Positions 1-9,059 of a stretch of DNA of 64,000 bases are shown one piece after another. Made by a program: the position numbers and the translations under genes. Where the stretch lies: positions 620,001 through 684,000 of the forward strand of contig NZ_JAPENY010000001.1 of the NCBI RefSeq assembly GCF_026341825.1. Reading direction: 5' to 3'. The stretch comes from Streptomyces sp. NBC_00620 (GTDB lineage: Bacteria; Actinomycetota; Actinomycetes; Streptomycetales; Streptomycetaceae). Numbering within the stretch: the first letter of the stretch is position 1; every line of letters starts with the position of its first letter. The notes beneath the pieces were generated by a model. The model made no database searches and had not been told where the DNA came from. It worked only from the letters and a program-made list of their open reading frames with translations.

Positions 1-42
1 GCCCCCGCCACGTACGACATCCGCGTACGACCGGCGGCAGAG

Positions 43-1587
43 CTAGGCCAGCGGACCCGTCACCGGCTCCACGGCCGTGACCACCTGCCCGGCGCGCACG
101 AACGCGTCCGCCGCCGCCAGGTCCGGCGCGAGGAAGCGGTCGGGGCCGGGGCCCTGGACGCCGGCCGCGCGGACGGCCTCGATGACCGCCTGCGACGCCG
201 GGGCCGGGGTGAGGCCCTCGCGGAGCTCGATCGCGCGGGTGGCGGCGTACAGCTCGATCGCGACGATGCGGGTGAGGTTGTCGACGGCGGTGCGCAACTT
301 GCGCGCGGCCGACCACCCCATCGAGACGTGGTCCTCCTGCATCGCGGAGGACGGGATGGAGTCCGCGGACGCCGGTACGGCGAGCCGCTTCATCTCGCTC
401 ACCAGTGCCGCCTGCGTGTACTGGGCGATCATCAGGCCCGAGTCGACGCCGGCGTCGTCCGCGAGGAACGGCGGCAGGCCGTGCGAGCGGTTCTTGTCGA
501 GCAGCCGGTCGGTGCGGCGCTCGGCGATGGAGCCGAGGTCGGCGGCGGCGATGGCGAGGAAGTCGAGGACGTAGGCGACCGGGGCGCCGTGGAAGTTGCC
601 GTTGGACTCGACCCGGCCGTCGGGGAGCACGACGGGGTTGTCGACGGCGGAGGCCAACTCCCGCTCGGCGACCGTGCGGGCGTGCGCGAGGGTGTCGCGT
701 CCGGCGCCCGCGACCTGCGGGGCGCAGCGCACGGAGTAGGCGTCCTGGACGCGCGGGGCGCCGTCCTGGTGGTGCCCGGTGAGCTCCGAACCCTTCAGCA
801 CGGCCAGCATGTTGGCGGCCGCGGCGCTCTGCCCGGGGTGCGGGCGGATGGCGTGCAGCTCGGGGGCGAGGACCTTGTCGGTGCCGAGGAGGGCCTCGAG
901 GGACAGGGCGGCCGTCACATCGGCCGACTTGTAGAGGGTCTCCAGGTCGGCGAGGGCCATGACCAGCATGCCGAGCATGCCGTCGGTGCCGTTGAGGAGG
1001 GCGAGGCCTTCCTTCTCGCGCAGCTCGACGGGGCTGATGCCGGCCTCGGCGAGCAGCTCGCCCGCGGGCCGTACGGTGCCGTCCGGGCCCTCCGCGTCAC
1101 CCTCGCCCATGAGGGTCAACGCGCAGTGGGACAGCGGGGCCAGGTCGCCGGAGCAGCCGAGCGAGCCGTACTCGTGGACGACCGGGGTGATACCGGCGTT
1201 CAGGATGTCGGCCATGGTCTGCGCGACCTCGGGCCGCACGCCCGTGTGTCCCGAGCAGACGGTCTTGAGCCGCAGGAACATCAGCGCGCGGACGACCTCG
1301 CGTTCGACGCGCGGGCCCATCCCGGCGGCGTGCGAGCGGACGATGTTGCGCTGCAGCTGGGCGCGGAGTTCCGGGCTGATGTGCCGGCTCGCGAGGGCGC
1401 CGAACCCGGTGGAGACGCCGTAGACGGGCTCCGGCTTCGCGGCCAGCGCGTCCACGATCTCGCGGGCCGCGGCGAGAGCCGCCACCGCCTCGCCGGAGAG
1501 CTCGATCCGGGCGCCGGCGCGCGCCACGGCGAGAACGTCGGACGCGGTCACCCCGGACGTCCCCACCACCACAGTGTGCATATCCAT
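43..1587 (-). CDS. hutH: Histidine ammonia-lyase (histidase)
   Basis: Cytoplasmic enzyme that removes ammonia from L-histidine to give urocanate, the first step of histidine breakdown. The 514-residue product matches the usual family length of about 510. Residues 141-150 read GSLGCSGDLA, the segment that cyclises into the MIO electrophile; the tripeptide is Cys-Ser-Gly (145-147) rather than the usual Ala-Ser-Gly, with the essential Ser146 kept. YGVSTGFG near residue 56 and the SSAMQEDHVSMG segment are also family hallmarks. The open frame runs on upstream to 1824 but that part is proline/arginine-rich and overlaps the next gene; ATG codons at 1587 and 1581 are the likely starts, without a clear ribosome site. 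It lies 58 bases downstream of the diguanylate cyclase on the same strand. Confidence 0.95.
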   Translation of the reverse strand: MDMHTVVVGTSGVTASDVLAVARAGARIELSGEAVAALAAAREIVDALAAKPEPVYGVSTGFGALASRHISPELRAQLQRNIVRSHAAGMGPRVEREVVRALMFLRLKTVCSGHTGVRPEVAQTMADILNAGITPVVHEYGSLGCSGDLAPLSHCALTLMGEGDAEGPDGTVRPAGELLAEAGISPVELREKEGLALLNGTDGMLGMLVMALADLETLYKSADVTAALSLEALLGTDKVLAPELHAIRPHPGQSAAAANMLAVLKGSELTGHHQDGAPRVQDAYSVRCAPQVAGAGRDTLAHARTVAERELASAVDNPVVLPDGRVESNGNFHGAPVAYVLDFLAIAAADLGSIAERRTDRLLDKNRSHGLPPFLADDAGVDSGLMIAQYTQAALVSEMKRLAVPASADSIPSSAMQEDHVSMGWSAARKLRTAVDNLTRIVAIELYAATRAIELREGLTPAPASQAVIEAVRAAGVQGPGPDRFLAPDLAAADAFVRAGQVVTAVEPVTGPLA

Positions 1588-1645
1588 ATTCAGGAGCGTA
1601 CGCAGTGAATTCGATGATGTCACTAGTGGGTGGCGGGTTGGCCCC

Positions 1646-2818
1646 TTACCTCTCCTCCGTGTTCCGCGGTCCGGGGCGCCCCCGGAAGCGGCGCCGCTCC
1701 CCCGCCCCTTCCCTGGACGGCGCGTCGGCGAGACGCACGACCGGGTCGTCGGGGCCCTCGCGCCCGGCGACCACGGGCTTCGCGGCCCGTACGGCCTTCG
1801 CGCGGTACTGGGCGGCGTCGGCAAGCCGGAACAGCCGCCGGGCCGAACGCACAGGGCCGATCGGGTCCTCGGTCGAGGCGACCCCGCAGGCCACGCCCTC
1901 CCCGAGCTCCAACTCGGCGGCCCTGCGGCAGAGTTCGTCGGCGACGCGGACGACCTCGTCGGCGGCCGGGCCCACCGCGAGGAGGCAGAACTCGTCGCCG
2001 CCGAGCCGGGCCGTGAGGGTGCCGGGGAGCATCGCGCCGCACAGGGACAGCACGGACCCGAAGCGTTCGAGGAGCCGGTCGCCGACCGCGTGCCCCCGGG
2101 TGTCGTTGACCCGCTTGAGCCCGTTGAGGTCGCAGACGACGAGACTCACCACGACCTTCTCGTCCTCCTTGTGGCGTTCGATCGCCTCGTCGAGCCGTAC
2201 GTCGACGGCGCGGCGGTTGGCGAGACCGGTGAGGGCGTCCGTGAACGCCAGCCGCCTGGCCTCCTCCAGCCGCTCGGTCTGCGCGATCCCGGCCGCGACG
2301 ACCGAGGCCAGGACGGTCGCGAAGTCGGCGTCGGCCCGGCCGAAGACGGGGGCTCCCGCCGGGCGGGCCACGTACAGCTCGCCCCAGGCGCGGCCGTGCA
2401 GCACGATCGGGGCGACGACGCAGCAGCCTCGGCCGCGCCTGCGCAGGGCGGCGACGCGCTGATGGCAGTACCCGGCGGGGCCTCCGGCCGGCCCCTCCGC
2501 GGTTTCGACCCAGGCGTCGGGCTCGCCGCCTCCGGCCCACCGCTCGTGCAGGAACTCGGTGATCTCCGGGAACTGGTGCACCGGATAGGCCTCCCCCTCC
2601 GGGAACTCCTCCTCGCCCTCCGCCCGCTCCCCCACGTTCGCCAGAACCCGCAGCCGGCCGAGCTCCCGCTCCCACACGGAGAGCGCGGCGAAGCTCCCGT
2701 CGAGGGCATGGCAGGCCCCGAGCGCCGCGGCCCGCCAGGACTCGCGCGGGGTGTGCGCCGCCGCCATCCCCTGCGCCAGCTCCACCACGGCCCTCAGCCG
2801 TCTGTCCTCACCCATCAC
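1646..2818 (-). CDS. cdgE: GAF-GGDEF diguanylate cyclase
   Basis: Predicted soluble enzyme making cyclic di-GMP from two GTP, a signal that controls development in Streptomyces. A GAF-like sensor occupies about residues 10-185 and the GGDEF domain about 190-350. The active-site motif GGDEF is intact at 273-277, preceded by DALTGLANRR at 194-203. The spacing where an inhibitory RxxD I-site should lie (about 264-267) reads MLPG, so product feedback at that site looks absent. There are no membrane helices. The C-terminal 30 residues are Arg/Gly-rich and probably disordered. The symbol is from memory: the gene next to hutH in S. coelicolor and S. venezuelae is the GAF-GGDEF protein CdgE. The function is firm, the symbol less so. 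Confidence 0.85.
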   Translation of the reverse strand: MMGEDRRLRAVVELAQGMAAAHTPRESWRAAALGACHALDGSFAALSVWERELGRLRVLANVGERAEGEEEFPEGEAYPVHQFPEITEFLHERWAGGGEPDAWVETAEGPAGGPAGYCHQRVAALRRRGRGCCVVAPIVLHGRAWGELYVARPAGAPVFGRADADFATVLASVVAAGIAQTERLEEARRLAFTDALTGLANRRAVDVRLDEAIERHKEDEKVVVSLVVCDLNGLKRVNDTRGHAVGDRLLERFGSVLSLCGAMLPGTLTARLGGDEFCLLAVGPAADEVVRVADELCRRAAELELGEGVACGVASTEDPIGPVRSARRLFRLADAAQYRAKAVRAAKPVVAGREGPDDPVVRLADAPSREGAGERRRFRGRPGPRNTEER

Positions 2819-2894
2819 TCCAGGCTAGGTAAAAACATGGCATTCCGGGACATTGGTATGGCGAACAGGGGTCCGAGGCGGTGGTCCTGTTGGG

Positions 2895-3045
2895 GTTTTT
2901 CGCCCCCTCCGCCCCTTCCCGTCCCGTCGTATCGCGCTGACGCGCTCGTCCTCAAACGCCGGACGGGCTGAACCCCGCGGAGCGGGGGTTTGGGGGCGGA
3001 GCCCCCAAGTGACGGGAATGGGTAGGGGCGGAGGGGGCGAAAAAC
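2895..3045. repeat. Long inverted-repeat intergenic element, copy 1
   Basis: A 22-bp perfect inverted repeat closes this element: the left arm at 2895-2916 begins GTTTTTCGCCCCCTCC and the right arm at 3024-3045 is its exact complement. The inside carries CCTCAAACGCCGGACGGGCTGAA and a GGGGGCGGAGCCCCC hairpin. It fills the gap between the 3' end of the enoyl-CoA hydratase gene and the diguanylate cyclase. The same modules recur at about 5.9, 18.0 and 59.4 kb. This is the shortest copy. Confidence 0.9.
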
Positions 3046-3047
3046 GC

Positions 3048-3860
3048 CTACACCCCCGGCCACTCCGGCGTGCGCTTCTCGTTGAACGCCGCCACGCCCT
3101 CCGCCCGGTCCCCCGAGAAGGCGACGGACCGCCAGGCGGCGTCCTCGACCTCGAGCCCGGCCCGGAGGTCAAGACCGTGACCGAGGCGAAGCGCACGCTT
3201 CGCCGCCCGCAACCCCACCGGGGAATTCGCCGCGATACGAGCCCCCAGCGCGAGCGCCTCCTCGCGATCCCGCCCCGCCTCGACCAGCTCGTCGACAAGC
3301 CCCAACTCCCGCGCCTCGACCGCCTCCAGCCGCCGCGCCGAGAAGATCAGCTCGGCCGCGCGAGCCGACCCGACCCGCCGCGGCAGCAACTGCGTACCGC
3401 CCCCGCCGGGAATCACCCCCACCGACACCTCGGGCAGCCCGACGACCGCCGTACGGTCGGCCACGATCAGGTCGCAGGACAGCGCCAGCTCGAACCCGCC
3501 GCCCAGCGCGAACCCGTGCACCGCGGCGACGGTCGGCATCGGCAGCTCCAGAACCCCGGTGTAAGCGGCCCGCGCGACGGGCCGCTGACGCACCAGCTCG
3601 GCGTCGGTGAGGGAGTTCCGTTCCTTCAGGTCGGCGCCGACGCAGAAGGCCCGCTCATGCGTCGAGGTCAGCACGACCACGCGTACGTCCGGGTCGGCCG
3701 CGAGCGCCTCACAGGCACCGGCGATGGCGCGTGCCATGTCCGTGGACACCGCGTTCATGGCCTTCGGCCGGTCGAGGGCGAGCTCCGCGACGTACCCGTG
3801 CCGCCGTACGGCGACGAACTCCCCGAACCGCCGCTCGCCCCCTTGCTCCAGCTCCGCCAT
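3048..3860 (-). CDS. Enoyl-CoA hydratase/isomerase family protein
   Basis: A 270-residue crotonase-fold protein, the usual length for the family. It probably hydrates or isomerises an acyl-CoA double bond in the cytoplasm; the substrate cannot be told. Visible hallmarks are the oxyanion-hole segments around CVGADLKERN (about 70-80) and VHGFALGGGFELALSCDLIVA (about 113-133), followed by FxxPEVSVGVIPGGGGTQLLPR. The ATG at 3860 is preceded by an AGGAGGGT ribosome site at good spacing. The gene ends directly at the right arm of repeat copy 1, so the repeat probably forms the 3' end of its transcript. Confidence 0.9.
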   Translation of the reverse strand: MAELEQGGERRFGEFVAVRRHGYVAELALDRPKAMNAVSTDMARAIAGACEALAADPDVRVVVLTSTHERAFCVGADLKERNSLTDAELVRQRPVARAAYTGVLELPMPTVAAVHGFALGGGFELALSCDLIVADRTAVVGLPEVSVGVIPGGGGTQLLPRRVGSARAAELIFSARRLEAVEARELGLVDELVEAGRDREEALALGARIAANSPVGLRAAKRALRLGHGLDLRAGLEVEDAAWRSVAFSGDRAEGVAAFNEKRTPEWPGV

Positions 3861-4063
3861 GACACCCTCCTGGTTAACGCGGGTTAACTGCCGACGCCCC
3901 GATCATCGCAGCCGCAGGCGCCCACCGGAACCCACCCCCGCACCCCCACCTCCCCGTTCGGGTGACACCCGCCCCAACTCCCGGCCCCCGCCCTCACCGG
4001 CCGAATAACCTGCGCACCGCCGCAGCGCATCGGGGAGCGCGGGCACCTTGGGGAGGTATGACC

Positions 4064-4645
4064 ATGACGAACCGGGAGACGACACGTGGGCGGCATCGCA
4101 GGCCCCGCCCGCGACGAGTGTTCTTTGCCGTGGGGGGACTCGCGCTGGCGGCAGGGGCGTTGAGTCTCGTACGGATGGCGCCGGAGTCGGTGATCGGGGG
4201 CATGGGGGCCCCGGACGCCGAGCCGACGACGGGCACCGTCACCGACACGGCGGGCAATGCCGCCGTGACCGTCGAGGCCGTGCCCTCGGCACATCCGGTG
4301 GCCGCCACGACGCCCGCCGTGATGGGCGGGGAGAGCGCGCTGCCGACCCCGGGCGTGAGCCTCGCGCCGACACCGGCACCGACGCCGACACGCTTCGTGA
4401 CGGCCCCGTCTACACCTGTCAGGGTCCCGGTGGGCGGTACGCCGGACACGACCGGCGTTCCCACCGGTCAGGCTCCCGCTCCCGCGGCACCGCGGCCACC
4501 GGCCGCGACGACCACCGCCGCGCCCGCCCCGAGCACGACCGCTCCGGGCCCGAAGCCCGAACCCCCGGGCCTGTGCGTACCGGTCGTCGGTCTCTGCGTG
4601 AACGGCCTGACCGAGCCGCTCGGATCCCTTGCCGGGCCCCGCTAG
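4064..4645 (+). CDS. Secreted or membrane-anchored Pro/Thr-rich protein
   Basis: I do not recognise a family. The 193-residue product has a basic N-terminus, one hydrophobic segment (FFAVGGLALAAGALSLV, about residues 20-37) that is either an uncleaved anchor or signal peptide, then a long low-complexity stretch rich in Pro, Thr and Ala. The last 30 residues contain two cysteines (CVPVVGLC) that could form a small disulfide loop, followed by VNGLTEPLGSL. The start at 4064 is chosen because GGGGAGG at 4050-4056 is 7 bases upstream; the ATG at 4058 is too close. The stop codon overlaps the stop of the convergent adenylate cyclase gene within CTAG. Confidence 0.65.
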   Translation: MTNRETTRGRHRRPRPRRVFFAVGGLALAAGALSLVRMAPESVIGGMGAPDAEPTTGTVTDTAGNAAVTVEAVPSAHPVAATTPAVMGGESALPTPGVSLAPTPAPTPTRFVTAPSTPVRVPVGGTPDTTGVPTGQAPAPAAPRPPAATTTAAPAPSTTAPGPKPEPPGLCVPVVGLCVNGLTEPLGSLAGPR

Positions 4646-5826
4646 GACTCGGCGCCGCGGCGGGCGAGCAGCCACGGTTCGACCACGCCGAGGCCGCGCA
4701 CCGGACGCTGCCACATCGGCTGGAGGGCGAAACGGTAGGAGGGCGGTTCCTCACCCTCCTTCTCCGCGGCGGCCGCTGCCTCGGCGGCCTCCGCCTCGGA
4801 GGCGGGCGCGTCGCCGGTGCGGACCAGTTCCTCCGCGAAGGCGCCGTCCACCAGGACGGCATCCCGTGGCGCTATCGAGGTGAGGCGGCTCGCAAGGTTC
4901 ACCGTCGTACCGAACACGTCGCCCATCCGGGTCGTCACCGTGCCGAAGGCGATGCCGACGCGCAGTTCCGGCATGGTCTCGTCGTTCGCCATCGTCTCGA
5001 TGAGGCGCAGGGCGATCTCGGCGGCGACCCCGGCGTCGTCGGCGGCGTACAGGACCTCGTCGCCGAGCGTCTTGACGAGCCGGCCCCCGTGCGCGGCCAC
5101 CAGGTCGGCGGCCGTGGTCTCGAAGGCCTCGACCAGTTCGCCGAGTTCCTCCTCCTCCATACGGCGCGTCAGGCGTGTGAACCCGACGAGGTCCGCGAAG
5201 CCGACGGCGAGCCGGCGGTCGACCATCTCCTCGTCGTCCCCGGCCTGTACGACGCGGCCCGTCGCGGCGGCGAGCTGGCGGCGCCAGACGTAGACGAGGA
5301 ACTCCTCCAGCTCGGGCAGGAGCAGTTCCATCAGGGGGTACGTCACCTCGGTGCGCGTCATCCCTGGTTCCGGGGGCTCGGTCAGGCCCGCCAGGAAGGA
5401 GTCGATCTGCCATTCGGCCAGGCGGGCGGTGGTCTGGCCGGTGGAACGGGCCACCTGGACCGCCATCGCCTCGCTCAGCAGGCCCGCCTCGACGAGGCCC
5501 GCGAGGCGGCGCAGGGCGAGGACGTCGGCTTCGGTGAGCGCCTTGGCCTGGCCGATGTCGGCGAAGCCCATGGCCCGCCAGAAGCGGGAGGCCAGTTCCA
5601 TGGAGACGCCCGCGCTGCGGGCCGCCTGGAAGGGGGTGTAGCGGCGCTCGGCGCCGAGGATCAGCTGCTCCAGGCGGAGTGCGAGTGGGTCCTCGCCGGA
5701 GTCGGGGTCCTCGGGTGCGTCCACCCGGGGGGACGAGGTGTGGTTGACCGACCCGGCGGTACGGCCCGGCTCGGTGTCGGGGGCGGGGTCTGCACCCGTA
5801 CCGGAACCGGTGTCGTCGACGGTCAC
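4642..5826 (-). CDS. cya: Class III adenylate cyclase
   Basis: Predicted soluble enzyme making cAMP from ATP. The first 45 residues are acidic and Pro-rich. Residues about 50-190 form a helical region that starts like a MerR/winged-helix-type module (FQAARSAGVSMELASRFWRAMGF), and the catalytic domain spans about 203-380. The metal-binding aspartates are at D212 (FADLVGFTRL) and D256 (KTLGDEV), and the transition-state residues are in VNLASRL (N310, R314). Length (394) and position between the carboxylase genes and hutH match the single Cya of S. coelicolor, from memory, where it is needed for normal germination and differentiation. It is preceded by repeat copy 2. Confidence 0.92.
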   Translation of the reverse strand: MTVDDTGSGTGADPAPDTEPGRTAGSVNHTSSPRVDAPEDPDSGEDPLALRLEQLILGAERRYTPFQAARSAGVSMELASRFWRAMGFADIGQAKALTEADVLALRRLAGLVEAGLLSEAMAVQVARSTGQTTARLAEWQIDSFLAGLTEPPEPGMTRTEVTYPLMELLLPELEEFLVYVWRRQLAAATGRVVQAGDDEEMVDRRLAVGFADLVGFTRLTRRMEEEELGELVEAFETTAADLVAAHGGRLVKTLGDEVLYAADDAGVAAEIALRLIETMANDETMPELRVGIAFGTVTTRMGDVFGTTVNLASRLTSIAPRDAVLVDGAFAEELVRTGDAPASEAEAAEAAAAAEKEGEEPPSYRFALQPMWQRPVRGLGVVEPWLLARRGAES

Positions 5827-5940
5827 GCCTGCTGCCCTTCCGATCTGCCACGGTCAGGTATCGACCGCGCTCAACTCTACGGCAGGTGTGGGCTGGCTCA
5901 CTCCTGACGCGTACGGGCACGTGGGGCTGGCCTTGGCTGA

Positions 5941-6148
5941 TTTCGCCCCCTCCGCCCCTACCCGTCCCGTACCTGGGGGCTGCCGCCCCCAGACCCCCGC
6001 ATCGCGCTGACGCGCTCGTCCTCAAACGCCGGACAGGCTGAAGGATCTCCGGCTCGGGCAAGATTTCAGCCCCTCCGGCGTTTGAGGAGCGGGGTCTGGG
6101 GCGGAGCCCCAGGAACAAGGGACGGGTAGGGGCGGAGGGGGCGAGAAA
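5941..6148. repeat. Long inverted-repeat intergenic element, copy 2
   Basis: The outer arms are TTTCGCCCCCTCCGCCCC at 5941 onward and its complement ending at 6148, continuing inward through TACCCGTCC/GGACGGGTA for about 27 paired bases with one unpaired base near the end. Inside are paired modules CTCAAACGCCGGA...CTGAA and its inverse TTCAGCCCCTCCGGCGTTTGAG, plus a CTGGGGGCTGCCGCCCCCAG hairpin. It occupies almost all of the 329-base gap between the start of the cyclase gene and the stop of birA; otherwise only about 110 bases remain for the cya promoter, in which I see no clear motif. Confidence 0.9.
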
Positions 6149-6155
6149 CCCACCC

Positions 6156-7028
6156 TCAACCCCCCACCGCCCGCAGATGCACAATGTCCCCCGCCCCCAC
6201 CGGCTCCTGCACCCCTTCCTCCGTGGCCAGAACCAGCCGCCCGTCCCCGTCCACGGCCACCGCCTCCCCACTGATCGACCGCCCCCCGGGGAGTTCGGCC
6301 CGCACCACGCGCCCGAGCGTCGCGCACCCGGCGGCGTACGTCTCCTGGAGCCCGGACGCGACAGGGTCCCCGCCCGCGTCGCGCCAGCGCTCGTACCACT
6401 GCGACAGCGACCGCAGGACGGCCCGCAGCACGGTGTCACGGTCCGTGGTCGCCGCGCCTGCGAGGGCGAGGGACCCGGCCCCGGGGACGGGGAGTTCGTC
6501 CTCGCGCAGCGAGACGTTGATGCCGATGCCCACCACGACCGCGTCGGTCCCGGCCCGCTCGGCGAGAATGCCGCCGGCCTTGCGCTCCGCACCGTCCACG
6601 GTCACCAGCAGGTCGTTGGGCCACTTGAGTGCCGTATCGACGCCCGCGGCCCGCGACAGCGCCGTCGCGACCGCGACCCCGGTGAGCAGCGGCAGCCATC
6701 CCCAGCGCTCGACGGGGACCTGGGCCGGCTTCAGCAGGACGGAGAAGAAGAGGCCGGAGCGGGCGGGTGCCGTCCACTGCCGGTCGAGGCGGCCGCGTCC
6801 GGCGTTCTGCTCCTCGGCGACGAGTACCGTGCCCTCGGCGGCCGTTCCCGCGGCGGCGCGGGCGACGAGGTCGGAGTTGGTGGACCCGGTGCGGGCGACC
6901 ACCTCGATGCCCGACCAGAGGCTCCCGTCCCGTACCAGCGCCTTGCGCAGGGCGACCGCGTTGAGCGGCGGACGGTCCAGGTCGGACCACGGGTTGTCGT
7001 TGGCGTCTGATGCATCTCGCGGCGTCAT
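6156..7028 (-). CDS. birA: Biotin-[acetyl-CoA-carboxylase] ligase
   Basis: Attaches biotin, via biotinyl-AMP, to the lysine of the biotin carrier domain of acyl-CoA carboxylases. The 290-residue product is a group I ligase without the DNA-binding N-terminus of E. coli BirA, so it should not act as a repressor. The biotin/ATP loop reads NAGRGRLDRQW (about 84-94), KWPNDLLV lies about 145, and a small C-terminal SH3-like domain ends the protein. The start at 7028 (MTPRDASDAND) is preferred to the longer frame because of conservation of the following region. It is divergent from pccB, whose complex, together with the alpha chain at 12 kb, it should modify. Confidence 0.92.
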   Translation of the reverse strand: MTPRDASDANDNPWSDLDRPPLNAVALRKALVRDGSLWSGIEVVARTGSTNSDLVARAAAGTAAEGTVLVAEEQNAGRGRLDRQWTAPARSGLFFSVLLKPAQVPVERWGWLPLLTGVAVATALSRAAGVDTALKWPNDLLVTVDGAERKAGGILAERAGTDAVVVGIGINVSLREDELPVPGAGSLALAGAATTDRDTVLRAVLRSLSQWYERWRDAGGDPVASGLQETYAAGCATLGRVVRAELPGGRSISGEAVAVDGDGRLVLATEEGVQEPVGAGDIVHLRAVGG

Positions 7029-7209
7029 GCAACCCACCCTAGGTGTGGTAAACGCCGCACTGCCGAACCGTATCGCCGCCACTACCCTACGAGTCAGTAG
7101 CAAACTCCTGAGCAGCATCCTTGAGCAGAACGCGCCACGGAGCGCTCAGCAGCACCCTTGAGTACGTCACCCTCACGTCCCCATTGAGCAGGCAGGGAGC
7201 CGCATCCCG

Positions 7210-8808
7210 ATGTCCGAGCCGGAAGAGCTGCAACACCCCGACATCCACACCACCGCGGGCAAAATCGCGGACCTGCAGCGCCGTATCGAGGAGGCGACGC
7301 ACGCCGGCTCGGCACGCGCCGTCGAAAAGCAGCACGCCAAGGGCAAGTTGACGGCCCGTGAGCGGATCGAGCTGCTCCTCGACGAGGGGTCGTTCGTCGA
7401 GTTCGACGAGTTCGCGCAGCACCGGTCCAGCGACTTCGGCCTGGAGAAGAACCGTCCGTACGGAGACGGTGTGGTCACCGGGTACGGCACGGTCGACGGC
7501 CGCCCCGTCGCCGTGTTCTCACAGGACTTCACCGTGTTCGGCGGCGCCCTCGGCGAGGTCTTCGGCCAGAAGATCATGAAGGCGATGGACTTCGCGCTGA
7601 AGACGGGCTGCCCGGTCATCGGCATCAACGACTCGGGCGGCGCCCGCATCCAGGAGGGTGTCAGCGCGCTGGGCATGTACGGCGAGATCTTCCGCCGGAA
7701 CACCCATGCTTCCGGGGTGATCCCGCAGATCTCCCTTGTCGTCGGCCCGTGCGCGGGCGGCGCGGTCTACTCCCCCGCGATCACCGACTTCACGATCATG
7801 GTCGACCAGACCTCGCACATGTTCATCACGGGGCCCGATGTCATCAAGACGGTGACGGGCGAGGACGTCGGCTTCGAGGAGCTCGGCGGCGCCCGGACCC
7901 ACAACGCGGTGTCCGGCGTGGCCCATCACATGGCGGGCGACGAGAAGGACGCCATCGAGTACGTCAAGCAGCTGCTGTCGTACCTGCCGTCCAACAATCT
8001 CAGCGAGGCCCCGGTCTTCCCGGAGGAGGCGGACCTCACCGTCACCGACGAGGACCGCGAGCTGGACGTGATCGTGCCGGACAGCGCGAACCAGCCGTAC
8101 GACATGCACACGGTGATCGAACACGTCCTGGACGACGCCGAGTTCTTCGAGACGCAGGCGCTGTTCGCGCCGAACATCCTCACCGGGTTCGGGCGGGTCG
8201 AGGGCCACCCGGTCGGCATCGTCGCCAACCAGCCGATGCAGTTCGCGGGCTGTCTGGACATCGACGCGAGCGAGAAGGCCGCGCGTTTCGTCCGGACGTG
8301 CGACGCCTTCAACGTCCCGGTCATCACGTTCGTGGACGTCCCGGGCTTCCTCCCCGGCGTCGACCAGGAACACACCGGCATCATCCGCCGCGGCGCCAAG
8401 CTGATCTACGCCTACGCCGAGGCGACCGTCCCGCTCATCACGGTCATCACCCGCAAGGCCTTCGGCGGCGCGTACGACGTCATGGGGTCCAAGCACCTGG
8501 GCGCCGACCTCAACCTCGCCTGGCCCACGGCCCAGATCGCTGTGATGGGCGCGCAGGGCGCGGTCAACATCCTGCACCGCCGCACCATCGCCGCGACTCC
8601 CGCGGAGGAGCAGGAGGCGACCCGGGCCCGCCTGATCCAGGAGTACGAGGACACGCTCCTGAACCCCTACACGGCTGCCGAGCGCGGCTACATCGACGGC
8701 GTGATCATGCCGTCCGACACCCGCGCCCATGTCGTACGCGGCCTGCGTGCGCTGCGTACGAAGCGGGAGTCGCTGCCTCCGAAGAAGCACGGCAACATCC
8801 CCCTCTAG
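7210..8808 (+). CDS. pccB: Propionyl/acetyl-CoA carboxylase beta subunit (carboxyltransferase)
   Basis: Carboxyltransferase subunit that moves CO2 from carboxybiotin to propionyl-CoA (or acetyl-CoA), giving methylmalonyl-CoA or malonyl-CoA, precursors of polyketides and fatty acids. The 532-residue length is typical. The two crotonase-like halves are visible: [19 protein letters not shown] and [16 protein letters not shown] (oxyanion glycines) in the first, and [25 protein letters not shown] and [22 protein letters not shown] in the second. The ATG at 7210 has only a weak upstream AGGGAG. It is followed 34 bases on by the epsilon subunit gene, so the two form an operon. Confidence 0.95.
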   Translation: MSEPEELQHPDIHTTAGKIADLQRRIEEATHAGSARAVEKQHAKGKLTARERIELLLDEGSFVEFDEFAQHRSSDFGLEKNRPYGDGVVTGYGTVDGRPVAVFSQDFTVFGGALGEVFGQKIMKAMDFALKTGCPVIGINDSGGARIQEGVSALGMYGEIFRRNTHASGVIPQISLVVGPCAGGAVYSPAITDFTIMVDQTSHMFITGPDVIKTVTGEDVGFEELGGARTHNAVSGVAHHMAGDEKDAIEYVKQLLSYLPSNNLSEAPVFPEEADLTVTDEDRELDVIVPDSANQPYDMHTVIEHVLDDAEFFETQALFAPNILTGFGRVEGHPVGIVANQPMQFAGCLDIDASEKAARFVRTCDAFNVPVITFVDVPGFLPGVDQEHTGIIRRGAKLIYAYAEATVPLITVITRKAFGGAYDVMGSKHLGADLNLAWPTAQIAVMGAQGAVNILHRRTIAATPAEEQEATRARLIQEYEDTLLNPYTAAERGYIDGVIMPSDTRAHVVRGLRALRTKRESLPPKKHGNIPL

Positions 8809-8842
8809 ACCCCTCCAGACCCTGAAAAGCTTGGGAGCGGTA

Positions 8843-9052
8843 ATGACGATCAAGGTCGTACGGGGCAATCCGACCCCGGAGGAGCTGGCCGCCGCACTGG
8901 CGGTGGTCCGGGCGCGCGCCGCGGCGGCGGCTTCGGCCCCGCCCGGCGCGCCCGGGGCCAGGGCCGCGTGGGCCGACCCGGCCCGTATCGCCACGCGCCG
9001 GCTGCCCCAGCCGGGCCCGACGGCGTGGGGCCGCACGTACTGGCCCGGCTAG
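8843..9052 (+). CDS. pccE: Acyl-CoA carboxylase epsilon subunit
   Basis: A 69-residue protein. The N-terminus (IKVVRGNPTPEELAAALAVV) is the conserved helix found in actinobacterial AccE/PccE proteins, and the C-terminus (W..PxR...RLP.PGPTAWGRTYWPG) is also typical. In S. coelicolor this subunit binds the beta subunit and raises carboxylase activity. The middle is Ala/Pro-rich. The ATG at 8843 has AGCTTGGGAG about 9 bases before it. The stop lies 7 bases from the stop of the convergent GDSL hydrolase gene. Confidence 0.9.
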   Translation: MTIKVVRGNPTPEELAAALAVVRARAAAAASAPPGAPGARAAWADPARIATRRLPQPGPTAWGRTYWPG

Positions 9053-9059
9053 GCAGGCT

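Noticed and set aside
1..42. Feature before hutH stop at the window edge
   Set aside because: 42 bases only; no motif or gene end can be recognised.
1588..1824. N-terminal extension of the histidase reading frame
   Set aside because: Pro/Arg-rich, overlaps the diguanylate cyclase, and the conserved enzyme starts at 1587.
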